Positions 52,073 to 61,006 of a stretch of 64,000 nt of DNA are shown in pieces. Each line of letters starts with the position of its first letter. Position 1 is the stretch's first letter. A program made the position numbers and the translations under genes. A model generated the notes under the pieces. The model saw nothing but the letters and a program-made list of their open reading frames with translations. It searched no databases and was not told where the DNA came from. The stretch is from Cephaloticoccus sp. (GTDB lineage: Bacteria > Verrucomicrobiota > Verrucomicrobiia > Opitutales > Opitutaceae): NCBI GenBank assembly GCA_021734075.1, contig JAIPJW010000001.1, positions 17,374 to 81,373 on the forward strand. The letters run 5' to 3'.

Positions 52073-53374
52073 ATGAAGCGTTACGTTTCCCTCTTTTTGG
52101 TTTGTCTGCACCTTGCGACCGGCGTCCTGGCCCAGGAGGAAGCCTCGGGGACTGATGTCTCCGCGCCCTCCGCGACCCCCGTGGCGGACACGACGCAAAC
52201 GGTCAACGCGGCCGCGGCTGTGGCCAGTGGTCACGCGGCGCCCCGCCCACCTGATTTCCTTGAAGCGGTGGTGGATGGTGCCTTGGAAATCTTCGACGTG
52301 AAGAGCAGTGGCAACACGGCCACGCGCTACGTAATTGCGGTGCTCCTCCTGGTCATCGCATTCCTGCTGCGCCGGGTGGTGACGATCGTGATCTTCGGTT
52401 TCTTCCGGAAATTGTCCGCGCGGACCAAAACCACGCTGGACGACAAGCTGTTTCCCGCGCTGGAGGATCCCGTGGCGGCCCTCATCGTGATAACCGGAAT
52501 CATGAGTGCCCTCAAGGTGCTCAAGCTTTCGCTCGCCGGGGATGAGGCCCTCGGCTACGCCATCACGGTATCTTTTTCCCTGGGGCTCTTCTGGCTGTTC
52601 CTGCGTGCCTTCGACACCCTGTTGGATCACTTGCAGTCGGCGGCCAAGGAAAAGCAATTGGGCATCGCGGCCTTCATGCCGTGGATCAAGAAAACCCTGA
52701 TTGCGATTTTTGTGGTGTTCGGCGTGCTCATGATCGCCCAGAGCCTGGGGGCGGATGTGAAAGCGTTTCTCGCCGGCTTGGGGATCGGCGGTCTGGCGTT
52801 TGCCCTCGCGGCACAGGACACCATCGCCAACGTCTTCGGTTCGATTGTGGTGGCGATCGACCAGCCCTTCAAAGTCGGCGAGTTCGTGCAGATCGGTTCA
52901 CTCAAGGGCACGGTGGAGGACATCGGGTTGCGCTCGACCAAACTGCGCACCCCGGAACGCTCGCTCATCATCATCCCGAACAAATCGGTCGCGAGCGACC
53001 CGGTGACCAATTACACCCGCATGCCGCAGCGCCGGGTGGATCTGAGCATCGGCCTCACCTACGACACCGCCCCGGAGGCGATGGAGGCCATCCTGGGGGA
53101 CTTCCGTGAAATCTTGAAAAACGATCCGGAGGTGCACCAGGAATTCTTCGCGGTGCATTTCACCGGCTACGGGGCGTCTTCGCTCGATATCACGATCATC
53201 TATTTTGCCAACGACCCGGCCTTCGCCCAGGCCCTTGTGGTGCGCGAGCGGATCAACCTGAAAATCATGCGGGCGGTCAATGCGCGCGGTCTCTCCTTTG
53301 CCTTTCCCACGCAGACGGTTCACGTGGCCACGTTGCCGCCGGCTCAGGGGGTGGCGCCGATGGCCCGGTCGTAG
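52073..53374 (+). CDS. Small-conductance mechanosensitive channel (MscS family)
   Basis: 433 residues. A signal peptide (RYVSLFLVCLHLATGVLA) is followed by an Ala/Thr-rich linker, three or four membrane helices from about 85, and the pore helix ADVKAFLAGLGIGGLAFALAAQDTIANVFGSIVVAIDQPFKVGEFV, then the beta domain LKGTVEDIGLRSTKLRTPERSLIIIPNKSVAS. It releases solutes under osmotic shock. Its last 31 bases overlap the convergent tolC-like gene. Confidence 0.95.
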   Translation: MKRYVSLFLVCLHLATGVLAQEEASGTDVSAPSATPVADTTQTVNAAAAVASGHAAPRPPDFLEAVVDGALEIFDVKSSGNTATRYVIAVLLLVIAFLLRRVVTIVIFGFFRKLSARTKTTLDDKLFPALEDPVAALIVITGIMSALKVLKLSLAGDEALGYAITVSFSLGLFWLFLRAFDTLLDHLQSAAKEKQLGIAAFMPWIKKTLIAIFVVFGVLMIAQSLGADVKAFLAGLGIGGLAFALAAQDTIANVFGSIVVAIDQPFKVGEFVQIGSLKGTVEDIGLRSTKLRTPERSLIIIPNKSVASDPVTNYTRMPQRRVDLSIGLTYDTAPEAMEAILGDFREILKNDPEVHQEFFAVHFTGYGASSLDITIIYFANDPAFAQALVVRERINLKIMRAVNARGLSFAFPTQTVHVATLPPAQGVAPMARS

Positions 53375-54669
53375 GCGGCGCGGGCATTCAGATAGTCCCA
53401 GCGCGCACCGGCCAACGAAGCCTCGGTGCGGGCCAGGGCGGTCTGGGTATCCAGCAAATCCGTAACCACAGCGCCGCCGTTTTGGTAGCGCTCCTGCACC
53501 ACGCGCAAACTTTCCTCGCTGGCCCGCAGGGCGGTTTCATTGGCCGCTATGGCGGCCCAGCTACGTTCCAACTCGACGGATGCGGCCCAAACCTCCTGGC
53601 GGATCTGCAGCTGGCGGGTTTCCAGCGCGGCTTGCTCCCGGGCGAGTTCGGCCCGTGAGCGCGCGATGCGGTGAGTGCGACGACCGGCATCAAAGACGGG
53701 CACATCGATGGAAAGACCGGCCTGCCACTCCTGAGTTTCCGGCACCCAAGTGGTATCATTCCAGCCAAAAGCAGCGTCTGCCCGCAGTTTGGGGGCACGA
53801 CCGGCGCGGGCGGCATTCACCATGGCGCGGGCTGCGTCCGTCCGCTTTTCCGCGGCGTTAAGCTCGGACCGTTGAGCCAGGGCGCGGTTGATGGCCGGGC
53901 CCAGATCTTCCGGGGTGGGGGGTGGAGCAATGTCATGGTCCACGGCAATGTGCAGGGGAGCTTCAGCCGCGCGCCCCATGACGGTATTGAGACGGCCGGT
54001 GCAGATGCGCACATTGCTTTGCGTGCCGATCAGCTGCAGTTGGGCGTGGGCCACCTCGGCCTGCAAGCGCAGGACATCCGCCTGCGGCACGTCGCCGGCC
54101 GATCGACGAATTTGGGCAATCGACAGGTGATGTTCGGTGCGGTTGAGGTTTTTTTCGGCCACGGCTTGCAAGTCCTGTGCGGTGGCAAGGGCATGGAAGG
54201 CCAGCTGGGTCGAAAGGCGCACGTCGGCCTGGGTGGTGACGACATCAGCTTCGGCGCCGGCCTTTCGGGCGCTGGCGGCCGCCAACCCGGCACGCCGTTC
54301 GCCGAAATCATAAAGGGTCACCCGGGTGCTCAACCCACCGGTCCAGTCATTGAGCGGTCCAATCTGGTCGGGGATGGGTTTCCCGGGGAGGGTCAGGCCG
54401 GAGGGCAGAAAAGCGCGGCGTTGCCAGCGGTGATAACCGGCATTCAGGTCGACTTGCGGATAATAGGGCGCCCGGGCCTCGCCCACGGATGCGGTCGCCG
54501 CGGTGACGCCGGCCTGTGCCGCCGCCAGGGCGGGTTGATGGGCGGTGGCATACGCAAGACATTCAGCAAGGCTGAAAGTTGCCGGGGTGACCGGCTCGGC
54601 GGGATCGGCCAAAACGACAGCGCAGACGGGGCCAAGGACAAGCAAGAGGGCGGCGGCGGGAATTTTCAT
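53344..54669 (-). CDS. TolC family outer membrane factor
   Basis: 441 residues from ATG 54669 with a signal peptide (IPAAALLLVLGPVCAVVLA). Two repeats of long coiled-coil helices and short strand pairs (SVGEARAPYYPQVDLNAGYHRW; AALETRQLQIRQEVWAASVELERSW; SLRVVQERYQNGGAVVTDLLDTQTALARTEASLAGARWDYLNARAAYDRAIG) match outer membrane efflux proteins. Last gene of the TetR-HlyD-ABC operon, 23 bases after the second permease. It provides the outer-membrane exit duct. Confidence 0.94.
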   Translation of the reverse strand: MKIPAAALLLVLGPVCAVVLADPAEPVTPATFSLAECLAYATAHQPALAAAQAGVTAATASVGEARAPYYPQVDLNAGYHRWQRRAFLPSGLTLPGKPIPDQIGPLNDWTGGLSTRVTLYDFGERRAGLAAASARKAGAEADVVTTQADVRLSTQLAFHALATAQDLQAVAEKNLNRTEHHLSIAQIRRSAGDVPQADVLRLQAEVAHAQLQLIGTQSNVRICTGRLNTVMGRAAEAPLHIAVDHDIAPPPTPEDLGPAINRALAQRSELNAAEKRTDAARAMVNAARAGRAPKLRADAAFGWNDTTWVPETQEWQAGLSIDVPVFDAGRRTHRIARSRAELAREQAALETRQLQIRQEVWAASVELERSWAAIAANETALRASEESLRVVQERYQNGGAVVTDLLDTQTALARTEASLAGARWDYLNARAAYDRAIGATP

Positions 54670-54692
54670 GGCGGGCGGAGTTCGGACGGTTT

Positions 54693-55823
54693 TCAGGAAA
54701 TGGTTTTGTGGAAACGCGAGACGGCAAAAGTCAGCACGACCAGGCCCAAGGCGAGCAGCGCGAGATTTTGGGGCCAGAGCACTTCGAAGCCCACGCCCTT
54801 GAGAAACACGCCCCGGATGATGATGAGGAAATAGCGCAGGGGATTGAGGTAAGTGAGCCACTGCACCACGGTGGGCATGTTGGCGATGGGGTAGACAAAA
54901 CCCGACAGCAACATGGCCGGGAAGAAGAAGAAGAACGTCGTCATCATGGCCTGCTGCTGGGTGCGGCTGACCGTGGATATGAACAGGCCGATGCCCAGCG
55001 TGCTGAGCAGAAACAACGTCGTGCCGAGCAGGAGCAGGGGCAAGCTGCCCCGCATCGGAATGTCGAACCAGTAGAGTCCGACCAGGGTGACCATCAGCAC
55101 ATTGATATAGCCGATGAGGCCGAAGGGGACGCATTTGCCCAGAATGAATTCCACGGGTCGGATCGGGGTGACCATGATCTGTTCGATGGTGCCCACCTCC
55201 TTTTCCCGCACGATGGCCATGCTGGTCAGCATCAGGCTCACGAGCATCACCAGGGTGGCAATGATGCCGGGCACATAAAAGTTGCGGCTTTCAAGGTCGG
55301 CATTGAACCAGGCGCGCGCACTCAAGGCCACGCTGCCCACTTGCCCGATTCGTCCGGCCCGACGCAGTTGTTGATTGAGCAAGACCTGCTGGTTGAACGT
55401 GCTGGCGATGATGTTGCTGTAATTGAGGACGAAACGGGCGGTGTTTGAATCCGACCCATCGACAATGAGCTGGGCAACGGCGGTGCGGCCGCCGTGCAGG
55501 TTGGACTCGAACCCGCTATTGAGCTGCAGGATCGCGGCGGCTTTGGCGGCATCGATGGCCGCACTGGCGGCTTCCGCGTCCAACGTGTGCATGACCGCAT
55601 CGAAATATCCGGAACCGGTAAAGCGGGCGATGAATTCGCGGCTGGCCGGGGTTTGATCGTAGTCGACCACCACCAGTTCGACATGGCGCACATCAAGCGT
55701 CACCGCGTAACCAAAGATCAGCGTCTGGACCACGGGCAATCCAAGGATGACGAAGCGCATCCGCGGATCGCGGAAGATGGAGCGAAACTCCTTGCGGAGC
55801 ATGGTAAGGATGCGTTCCCACAT
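54693..55823 (-). CDS. ABC-2 transporter permease, YbhR-like
   Basis: 376 residues. N-terminal helix region FRSIFRDPRMRFVILGLPVVQTLIFGYAVTLDVRHVELVVVDYD, a large periplasmic domain, then five helices ending with EKEVGTIEQIMVTPIRPVEFILGK and the ABC-2 signature around PIANMPTVVQWLTYLNPLRYFLIIIRGVFLKG. Forms the inner-membrane pore with the next permease. 70 bases separate it from that gene. Confidence 0.94.
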   Translation of the reverse strand: MWERILTMLRKEFRSIFRDPRMRFVILGLPVVQTLIFGYAVTLDVRHVELVVVDYDQTPASREFIARFTGSGYFDAVMHTLDAEAASAAIDAAKAAAILQLNSGFESNLHGGRTAVAQLIVDGSDSNTARFVLNYSNIIASTFNQQVLLNQQLRRAGRIGQVGSVALSARAWFNADLESRNFYVPGIIATLVMLVSLMLTSMAIVREKEVGTIEQIMVTPIRPVEFILGKCVPFGLIGYINVLMVTLVGLYWFDIPMRGSLPLLLLGTTLFLLSTLGIGLFISTVSRTQQQAMMTTFFFFFPAMLLSGFVYPIANMPTVVQWLTYLNPLRYFLIIIRGVFLKGVGFEVLWPQNLALLALGLVVLTFAVSRFHKTIS

Positions 55824-55893
55824 GGTCGTGAATCAGTGATTGATCTGCGTGGCGGACATGACGTTCGAGGGCGGTGGTTGGCCGGGGTTGGCT

Positions 55894-57018
55894 TCAGATG
55901 AGTTTCTTGCGAAATTTCAGGATGGCGGCCGCTGCGACGAGCACCGCGAAGACGAGCAAAAAGAGGGCATCGGGCCAGAGGGCCGCCAGACCGACACCGC
56001 GGAGAAAGACACCCTTGACCAAGGCCACAAAATAACGCGCCGGCACGATGTGGGTGATGACGCGCACCGGCAGCGGCATGTTGGCAATGGCGAAGGTGAA
56101 GCCCGAAAGCAGAAACGCCGGGAGAAAGGTCGTGACCATGGCAAACTGGCTCGCGAGCAACTGTTGCCGCGCGACCGTGCTGATCAGGATGCCCTGGGCG
56201 AGTGTGCCGATGACAAAAAGGGTCGCGACGCCGAACAGCAACGGCACGCTGCCGCGCAAGGGCACCTGAAAGAGAAACACGGCCATGAGCACGGCGATGA
56301 GCACATCCACCATGCCAATGACAATGTAGGGCAGCAATTTGCCGAGGATGAGCTCGGACCCGCGGACAGGAGTCGAGATGAGTTGCTCCATCGTGCCATT
56401 TTCCCATTCGCGGGCCACCGTGAGCGAAGTGAGCAGGGCGGCGATCAGCCCCATGATCACGGCGATGATCCCGGGGATGATGTAGTTCTTGGATTCGAGA
56501 TCGGGGTTGAACCAGACCCGGGGCCGCAGATCCAGCGCCCCGCCTCCGGTGCGGTGCGGCAACAGGGCCAAGGCCACTTTCTGATTGAAGCCAAGCGTGA
56601 TGCCCTGGGCATAGCCCAGCACGATGCTGGCGGTGTTGGCATCGGAACCATCGACAATGGCTTGCGCGGCGGCCTCGCGGCCGGTGGACAGTTTACCCTC
56701 GAAGTCCGGCGGGATCACCAGGGCCAGCCATGCCCGCCGCGTGTCGATCGCTTTTTCAAGATCGCGGTAGTTGTCGACCGTGCCTTGAAAAGCGAAATAG
56801 CGCGAACTGGTGAACTGCGCGAGATAGTCGCGACTGGCCGGGGTGCCGCTCTGGTCCCAGGCCACCAAAGGCACGCGGTCGACATCGAGGGTGAGGGCAT
56901 AGCCGAAAAGCAGGATCATCAGCATGGGAATGCCGACGGCCAGGCCGAGACTGCGCGGGTCGCGACGAATGTGGATGGTTTCCTTGCGGGCCACCGCCCA
57001 AAGTCGACGCAGGTTCAT
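55894..57018 (-). CDS. ABC-2 transporter permease, YbhS-like
   Basis: 374 residues. Starts KETIHIRRDPRSLGLAVGIPMLMILLFGYALTLDVDRVPLVAWDQ and contains REWENGTMEQLISTPVRGSELILGK and PLPVRVITHIVPARYFVALVKGVFLRG. Paralogue of the permease that follows it. It overlaps the ATPase gene upstream by 4 bases. Confidence 0.94.
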   Translation of the reverse strand: MNLRRLWAVARKETIHIRRDPRSLGLAVGIPMLMILLFGYALTLDVDRVPLVAWDQSGTPASRDYLAQFTSSRYFAFQGTVDNYRDLEKAIDTRRAWLALVIPPDFEGKLSTGREAAAQAIVDGSDANTASIVLGYAQGITLGFNQKVALALLPHRTGGGALDLRPRVWFNPDLESKNYIIPGIIAVIMGLIAALLTSLTVAREWENGTMEQLISTPVRGSELILGKLLPYIVIGMVDVLIAVLMAVFLFQVPLRGSVPLLFGVATLFVIGTLAQGILISTVARQQLLASQFAMVTTFLPAFLLSGFTFAIANMPLPVRVITHIVPARYFVALVKGVFLRGVGLAALWPDALFLLVFAVLVAAAAILKFRKKLI

Positions 57019-57995
57019 TGGGCCACCTCCTTCTGCGTGCCATCCGCCCGGTCCCGCGCCTCGATCAAGGCCACAAACACATCCTCAAGGGTCGGGGTGA
57101 TACGCTCCAGGCGCTGCACCACAAAGCCGGCGCCCGTCAGGGCTGTCCGGGTGGCCGCGATGGCGGCCGCATGATCGGGGGTGACCAGATGCAGGCCGTT
57201 GCCGAACAGCGCGGACGACTTGATTTCCGGCAGTCGTTCAATCACCGCCATGGCGTCGTTGGCCCGGTCGCACTCCAGCTCAAGCACGGCATCGGGCATG
57301 TGTTCAGTCTTGAGCGACCGGGGCGTGCCGAGGGCGATCAGCTCTCCGCGATAGATGATGCCGAGCCGGTCACAATATTCCGACTCCTCCATGTAGTGGG
57401 TGGTGACGAAGATGGTCACGCCCTGGGACGAGAGTTCGTAGATCAAATCCCAGAATTGCCGCCGGCTGTTGGGATCAACGCCCGACGTGGGTTCATCGAG
57501 GAAGAGGATGGGCGGTTCGTGCAGAATGGCGCAACCCAGCGCCAGCCGTTGCTTCCACCCACCGGACAACTCGGCCGTGCGCGCATGCCGGTGTTGCTCC
57601 AGGCCGGCCATGGCCAGCACCCAGGCTTTGCGCACGGCCTTTTTCTCCCGGGGCAGACAGTAGATGCCACTGTAGAAATCGATGTTCTCCTCCACGGTCA
57701 GTTCATCGTAGAGCGAGAACTTCTGGCTCATGTAGCCGATGCGCGTTTTGATTTTCTCGGCGTCCCGGCGGATGTCGTAGCCGGCAACGGTGCCGGTGCC
57801 GGCGGTGGGGGCAAGCAGGCCGCAAAGCATGCGGATGGTGGTGGATTTGCCCGCGCCGTTGGGACCGAGAAAACCGAAGATTTCGCCCCGCCGCACGGCA
57901 AAGGATACCCCCGCGACCGCCCGAAACGTGCCAAAGCGTTTCTCGAGGTTTTGCACCTCAACAATCGTATCCGCAGTGACGGGTGGGGTGCGCAT
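57015..57995 (-). CDS. ABC transporter ATPase (C-terminal-half YbhF equivalent)
   Basis: 326 residues. Walker A GPNGAGKST, Q-loop SQKFSLYDELT, signature LSGGWKQRLALG, Walker B ILFLDEPTSGVD, H-loop THYMEE; a DUF4162-like tail follows. No SD precedes the ATG, which lies 5 bases after the micropeptide stop, so it is probably translated by coupling. Drives the exporter with the second ATPase. Confidence 0.94.
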   Translation of the reverse strand: MRTPPVTADTIVEVQNLEKRFGTFRAVAGVSFAVRRGEIFGFLGPNGAGKSTTIRMLCGLLAPTAGTGTVAGYDIRRDAEKIKTRIGYMSQKFSLYDELTVEENIDFYSGIYCLPREKKAVRKAWVLAMAGLEQHRHARTAELSGGWKQRLALGCAILHEPPILFLDEPTSGVDPNSRRQFWDLIYELSSQGVTIFVTTHYMEESEYCDRLGIIYRGELIALGTPRSLKTEHMPDAVLELECDRANDAMAVIERLPEIKSSALFGNGLHLVTPDHAAAIAATRTALTGAGFVVQRLERITPTLEDVFVALIEARDRADGTQKEVAQ

Positions 57996-58000
57996 CGGGA

Positions 58001-58081
58001 TCAGGAACGGCCGTCCATGTTGTCCGGATCAGTCGCGACCAACGCCACGAGGAGCACGAGGATGATGATCGCTATGATCAT
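58001..58081 (-). CDS. 26-residue membrane micropeptide within ABC exporter operon
   Basis: ATG at 58081 overlaps the stop of the upstream ATPase as ATGA, and the TGA at 58003-58001 is 5 bases from the next ATPase start. The product begins MIIAIIIL and residues 2-16 are all Ile, Leu, Val or Ala, one transmembrane helix, then a short acidic/polar tail DPDNMDGRS. There is no SD of its own; coupling would drive it. E. coli YbhF has its two ATPase halves fused at the corresponding place. It could modulate or anchor the exporter, as AcrZ does for AcrB, or simply couple translation. Not a recognised family. Confidence 0.65.
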   Translation of the reverse strand: MIIAIIILVLLVALVATDPDNMDGRS

Positions 58082-59013
58082 GATGCGGCGGCGGGTTGGG
58101 CGATGACCGAGACAAAAACGTCCTCGAGGGACGGGGCGATCGGACGAATGGAGAGCACCTCGAAACCGGCTTCGTTCAGGATGTCGCGGGCTTGTTTCTC
58201 CGTGGCCACGGCATCGCGGGTGGCGAGATGCACCCGGTCGCCAAAGAGTCCCACGGTGGCTTCGGTGAGTTTTTCGCGCAGCAGCGCCGCGGTGCGGCGG
58301 GGAGCGTTGGTGCGCACCTCCAGCAGCGCACCCGGCATCAGTTGTTTGACCTCCTGGGGCGTGCCGACGCCGACCAGCCGGCCTTGATGGAGCAGGGCGA
58401 GACGATTGCAGCGTTCGGCTTCGTCGAGGTAGGCCGTGGAGACGAAGATGGTGACGCCGTCGCGCACCAACTGGTAAAGGATGCGCCAGAAATCACGCCG
58501 CGACACCGGATCGACCCCGTTGGTCGGCTCGTCGAGGAACAACACCCGGGGGGTGTGAATGAGAGCGCAGGCCAGCCCCAGTTTTTGTTTCATCCCGCCG
58601 GAAAGGTTGCCCGCGAGCCGGTGCTGGAAGGGCGTCAAATTGCTGAAGCCGAGCAATTGGTCGATTTTCCCGCCGCGATCGCGGGACGAAACCCCGTAGA
58701 TGTCCGCGTAGAAGTTGATGTTTTCCATCACGGTCAAATCAGCGTAGAGGCCGAAGCGTTGGCTCATGTAACCAATGTGCTCCTTGAGCGGCTCGGAGTC
58801 TTTCACCACATCGAACCCGGCCACTTGGGCCTGGCCGGATGTGGGATTCAGAATCCCCGTCAACATGCGCATGGTCGTGGATTTGCCCGCGCCATCCGGA
58901 CCGACCAGACCGAAGATTTCACCCGCGGTGACATCGAGGTCGAGGTGGTCAACGGCCACCAGATCCTTGAAGGTGCGGCGCAGACCGGAGGCGTGGATCA
59001 CAAGTTCGGACAC
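58078..59013 (-). CDS. ABC transporter ATPase (N-terminal-half YbhF equivalent)
   Basis: 311 residues, GTG start at 59013. Walker A GPDGAGKST (Asp replacing the common Asn), Q-loop SQRFGLYADLT, signature LSGGMKQKLGLA, Walker B VLFLDEPTNGVD, H-loop STAYLDEA, in which the usual His is Ala or Tyr. A degenerate H-loop suggests one of its two ATP sites may be weak. Tail DUF4162-like. Third gene of the TetR-led operon. Confidence 0.93.
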   Translation of the reverse strand: MSELVIHASGLRRTFKDLVAVDHLDLDVTAGEIFGLVGPDGAGKSTTMRMLTGILNPTSGQAQVAGFDVVKDSEPLKEHIGYMSQRFGLYADLTVMENINFYADIYGVSSRDRGGKIDQLLGFSNLTPFQHRLAGNLSGGMKQKLGLACALIHTPRVLFLDEPTNGVDPVSRRDFWRILYQLVRDGVTIFVSTAYLDEAERCNRLALLHQGRLVGVGTPQEVKQLMPGALLEVRTNAPRRTAALLREKLTEATVGLFGDRVHLATRDAVATEKQARDILNEAGFEVLSIRPIAPSLEDVFVSVIAQPAAAS

Positions 59014-59033
59014 GATGAGCGAAAGACCGGAAA

Positions 59034-60050
59034 TCAGGGGTTGGCCGAAATGATCACGTCGGCCGGCATCCCGGGTTTGAGTTCTTCCTGCGGGTTGGCG
59101 ACGTCGATCTTGAGGCGAAAGACCAGCTTCACCCGTTCCTTGGGCGTTTGCACGGTCTTGGGGGTGAACTCGGCCTCGGAGGCGATGAACGCGACCGTGC
59201 CCGCAAAGTCACGCCCGGGAAAACTGTCGGTGTGCACCACGACGTGTTGACCGTGGTGCACGCGGCCCAGGTCGGTTTCGTTGAGATAGGCCCGGACCCA
59301 GATGTGGGCGGTGTCGGCCACCGTGATGACGGGGGTGCCCGGGGAAACAAATTCGCCGGGTTCGATGTTGTGGGAGAGGACAATCCCGGTGAGGGGTGAC
59401 GCGAGGAGGGTGTTGTCCAGTTGGGTGGTGGCCAGATCCACCGCCGCGCGGGCCTGGGCCATGCGGGCGCGGGCTTGTTGGATGGTCTCGCTGCGCGGCC
59501 CCTCCTGGATGAGCTTCAGGCGCTCGGTGGCCTCAACCACACGGGCTTCTGCGACCTTCAGCTGGGCCTGCATGCCTTCAAACTCCCGGTCGGAAATGAC
59601 CTCCTTGGCGCGCAATTCCTGCTGGCGGGTAAAGTCGAGCCGCACGCGGTCCCGTTCGGCCTCGGCACTGTGCAGGGCGGCGGCGATGGCGGCAATTTCC
59701 TGCGGACGGGAGCCCGCCTCAAGCTCGGCCAGGGCGGCCTCGGCCCCGGCCAGTTCCGCGCGCCGGAGGGCGAGTTGGGATTGTTGCTCGGCAGCATCGA
59801 GGCGGGCGACCGGTTGACCCGTGATGACGTGGTCTCCCTCGGAAACAGAGCGGGCGATGACCCGGCCACCGGTTTTGAAACCGAGCTGGGCATCGGTGAC
59901 CTCGAGATTGCCCGAGAGCACAAGATCCTCGGTGGCATCCTGCGGCTGGCGGGAACAAGCGCCCAGCAGCAGGACAAGGCCCAGACCGATGGCAATCAGC
60001 AACGAGGGTTGGCCGCGACGGGCGCGGTCAGGAGGTGTGGCTTTTTTCAT
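59034..60050 (-). CDS. HlyD-type periplasmic adaptor lipoprotein
   Basis: 338 residues from ATG 60050. N-terminal helix SLLIAIGLGLVLLLGAC gives a lipobox LGAC at Cys32. Biotinyl-lipoyl halves VLSGNLEVTDAQLGFKTGGRVIARSVSEGDHVITGQPVARLD, a long coiled coil (about 90-205), then NTLLASPLTGIVLSHNIEPGEFVSPGTPVITVAD. Bridges permeases to TolC. Its start lies inside the 3' end of the tetR gene (23-base overlap). Confidence 0.93.
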   Translation of the reverse strand: MKKATPPDRARRGQPSLLIAIGLGLVLLLGACSRQPQDATEDLVLSGNLEVTDAQLGFKTGGRVIARSVSEGDHVITGQPVARLDAAEQQSQLALRRAELAGAEAALAELEAGSRPQEIAAIAAALHSAEAERDRVRLDFTRQQELRAKEVISDREFEGMQAQLKVAEARVVEATERLKLIQEGPRSETIQQARARMAQARAAVDLATTQLDNTLLASPLTGIVLSHNIEPGEFVSPGTPVITVADTAHIWVRAYLNETDLGRVHHGQHVVVHTDSFPGRDFAGTVAFIASEAEFTPKTVQTPKERVKLVFRLKIDVANPQEELKPGMPADVIISANP

Positions 60051-60660
60051 AGTCTTTGCGTCCGGCGGGGGTGAGTAAGCCGCCGAAAAAGAGATCAATG
60101 GCTTGGGTAAACGTCTGGTCGGGATTCAGCTGGAGGCGTTCCAGGGTATCCGGGTGCATGAGGCTCTGGATCGCCGGGCGCCAGAATTCGACGGCAAAAG
60201 CCGGATCCAAATCGGCCCGCACCATGCCGGCTGCCTGGCCTTCGCGCAGGATCTGGCCGAAGATGTAGGGGATGTTTTTGTTGCGGAGCTCCTCGACCAG
60301 ACTGAACAGGTGCGGGGCGGAACGCTGCAGGTCCCGGAGAATGTGGGCGTTGACCCGCAGGCGATTCACCATGGCCGCACTGAAACGTTGCAGCTTGATC
60401 GTGAAGCCCAGGGTTTTGTCCTGGAACAATTCGTCGGCCGAGGCGCGTATTTGGGCGATAAAATCGCGCAGGATTTGCTCCACGATCGCATCCTTGCGCG
60501 GGAAATGGACGTAGAGGGTCTTTTTGCTCATGCCGAGTTCCCGGGCGAGCTCGTCCATGGTCAGGGCGCTATAGCCGTGGACAAAGAAAATCTTGCGGGC
60601 GGTGACCAGCACCCGTTCGACGGGATCCAGGACAGCGGTGGGAATGGTTTTTCTGGGCAT
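60028..60660 (-). CDS. TetR family repressor of the exporter operon
   Basis: 210 residues. N-terminal helix-turn-helix: VLVTARKIFFVHGYSALTMDELARELGMSKKTLYVHFPRKDAIVEQIL. The C-terminal ligand domain is variable, ending with DLFFGGLLTPAGRK. First gene of the operon tetR-hlyD-ATPase-micropeptide-ATPase-permease-permease-tolC, as ybiH is with ybhGFSR in E. coli. It likely represses itself through the palindrome at 60671-60698 and is released by the exported compound. Confidence 0.94.
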   Translation of the reverse strand: MPRKTIPTAVLDPVERVLVTARKIFFVHGYSALTMDELARELGMSKKTLYVHFPRKDAIVEQILRDFIAQIRASADELFQDKTLGFTIKLQRFSAAMVNRLRVNAHILRDLQRSAPHLFSLVEELRNKNIPYIFGQILREGQAAGMVRADLDPAFAVEFWRPAIQSLMHPDTLERLQLNPDQTFTQAIDLFFGGLLTPAGRKDYEKSHTS

Positions 60661-60670
60661 GAGAATCTTA

Positions 60671-60698
60671 GGAAACTCAATAAGTATTTAAAGTTTCC
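60671..60698. promoter_or_regulatory. Candidate TetR operator
   Basis: GGAAACT (60671-60677) and AGTTTCC (60692-60698) form an inverted repeat with a 14-base AT-rich centre, starting 10 bases upstream of the tetR ATG. Its centre TAAGTATTTA gives probable -10 material for the operon. Confidence 0.6.
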
Positions 60699-60751
60699 CA
60701 AGCGCAAGGACTATTTTAGGGTCATTCTCCGCCTTCCCTTCACCGGCGCGA

Positions 60752-60934
60752 ACTGAGGAGGGGGTGGTCTTCTGGGGCTCGTTGGTGGGCTCTATGTTTC
60801 CCCTCCTCCTCAAGCGGTTGGGGCTTGATCCGGCCACCTCGAGTGCCCCCTTCGTGGCGACGCTCGTGGATGTGACCGGGTTGATCATTTATTTCAGCGT
60901 GGCCTTCTTTGTTTTGCAGGGGACCTTGCTCTGA
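60752..60934 (+). pseudogene. 3' remnant of mgtE-type magnesium transporter gene
   Basis: 61 codons ending at TGA 60934. The product reads [20 protein letters not shown], then [19 protein letters not shown] and [17 protein letters not shown], the last two helices of MgtE with the [12 protein letters not shown] signature. All upstream domains (N domain, CBS pair, first helices) are missing; in-frame sequence before about 60755 is not MgtE-like and a stop lies at 60689. The break is close to the tetR promoter, so insertion of that operon or a deletion removed the gene. The remaining 61-base space up to 60990 has A-rich sequence only. Confidence 0.8.
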
Positions 60935-61006
60935 ACGAGGGGATGACGGGAAAAAATTAAAAAAAATCGTGTATTCGTGCGCATGCTTTTTAACGTTGGG
61001 GTTCAC

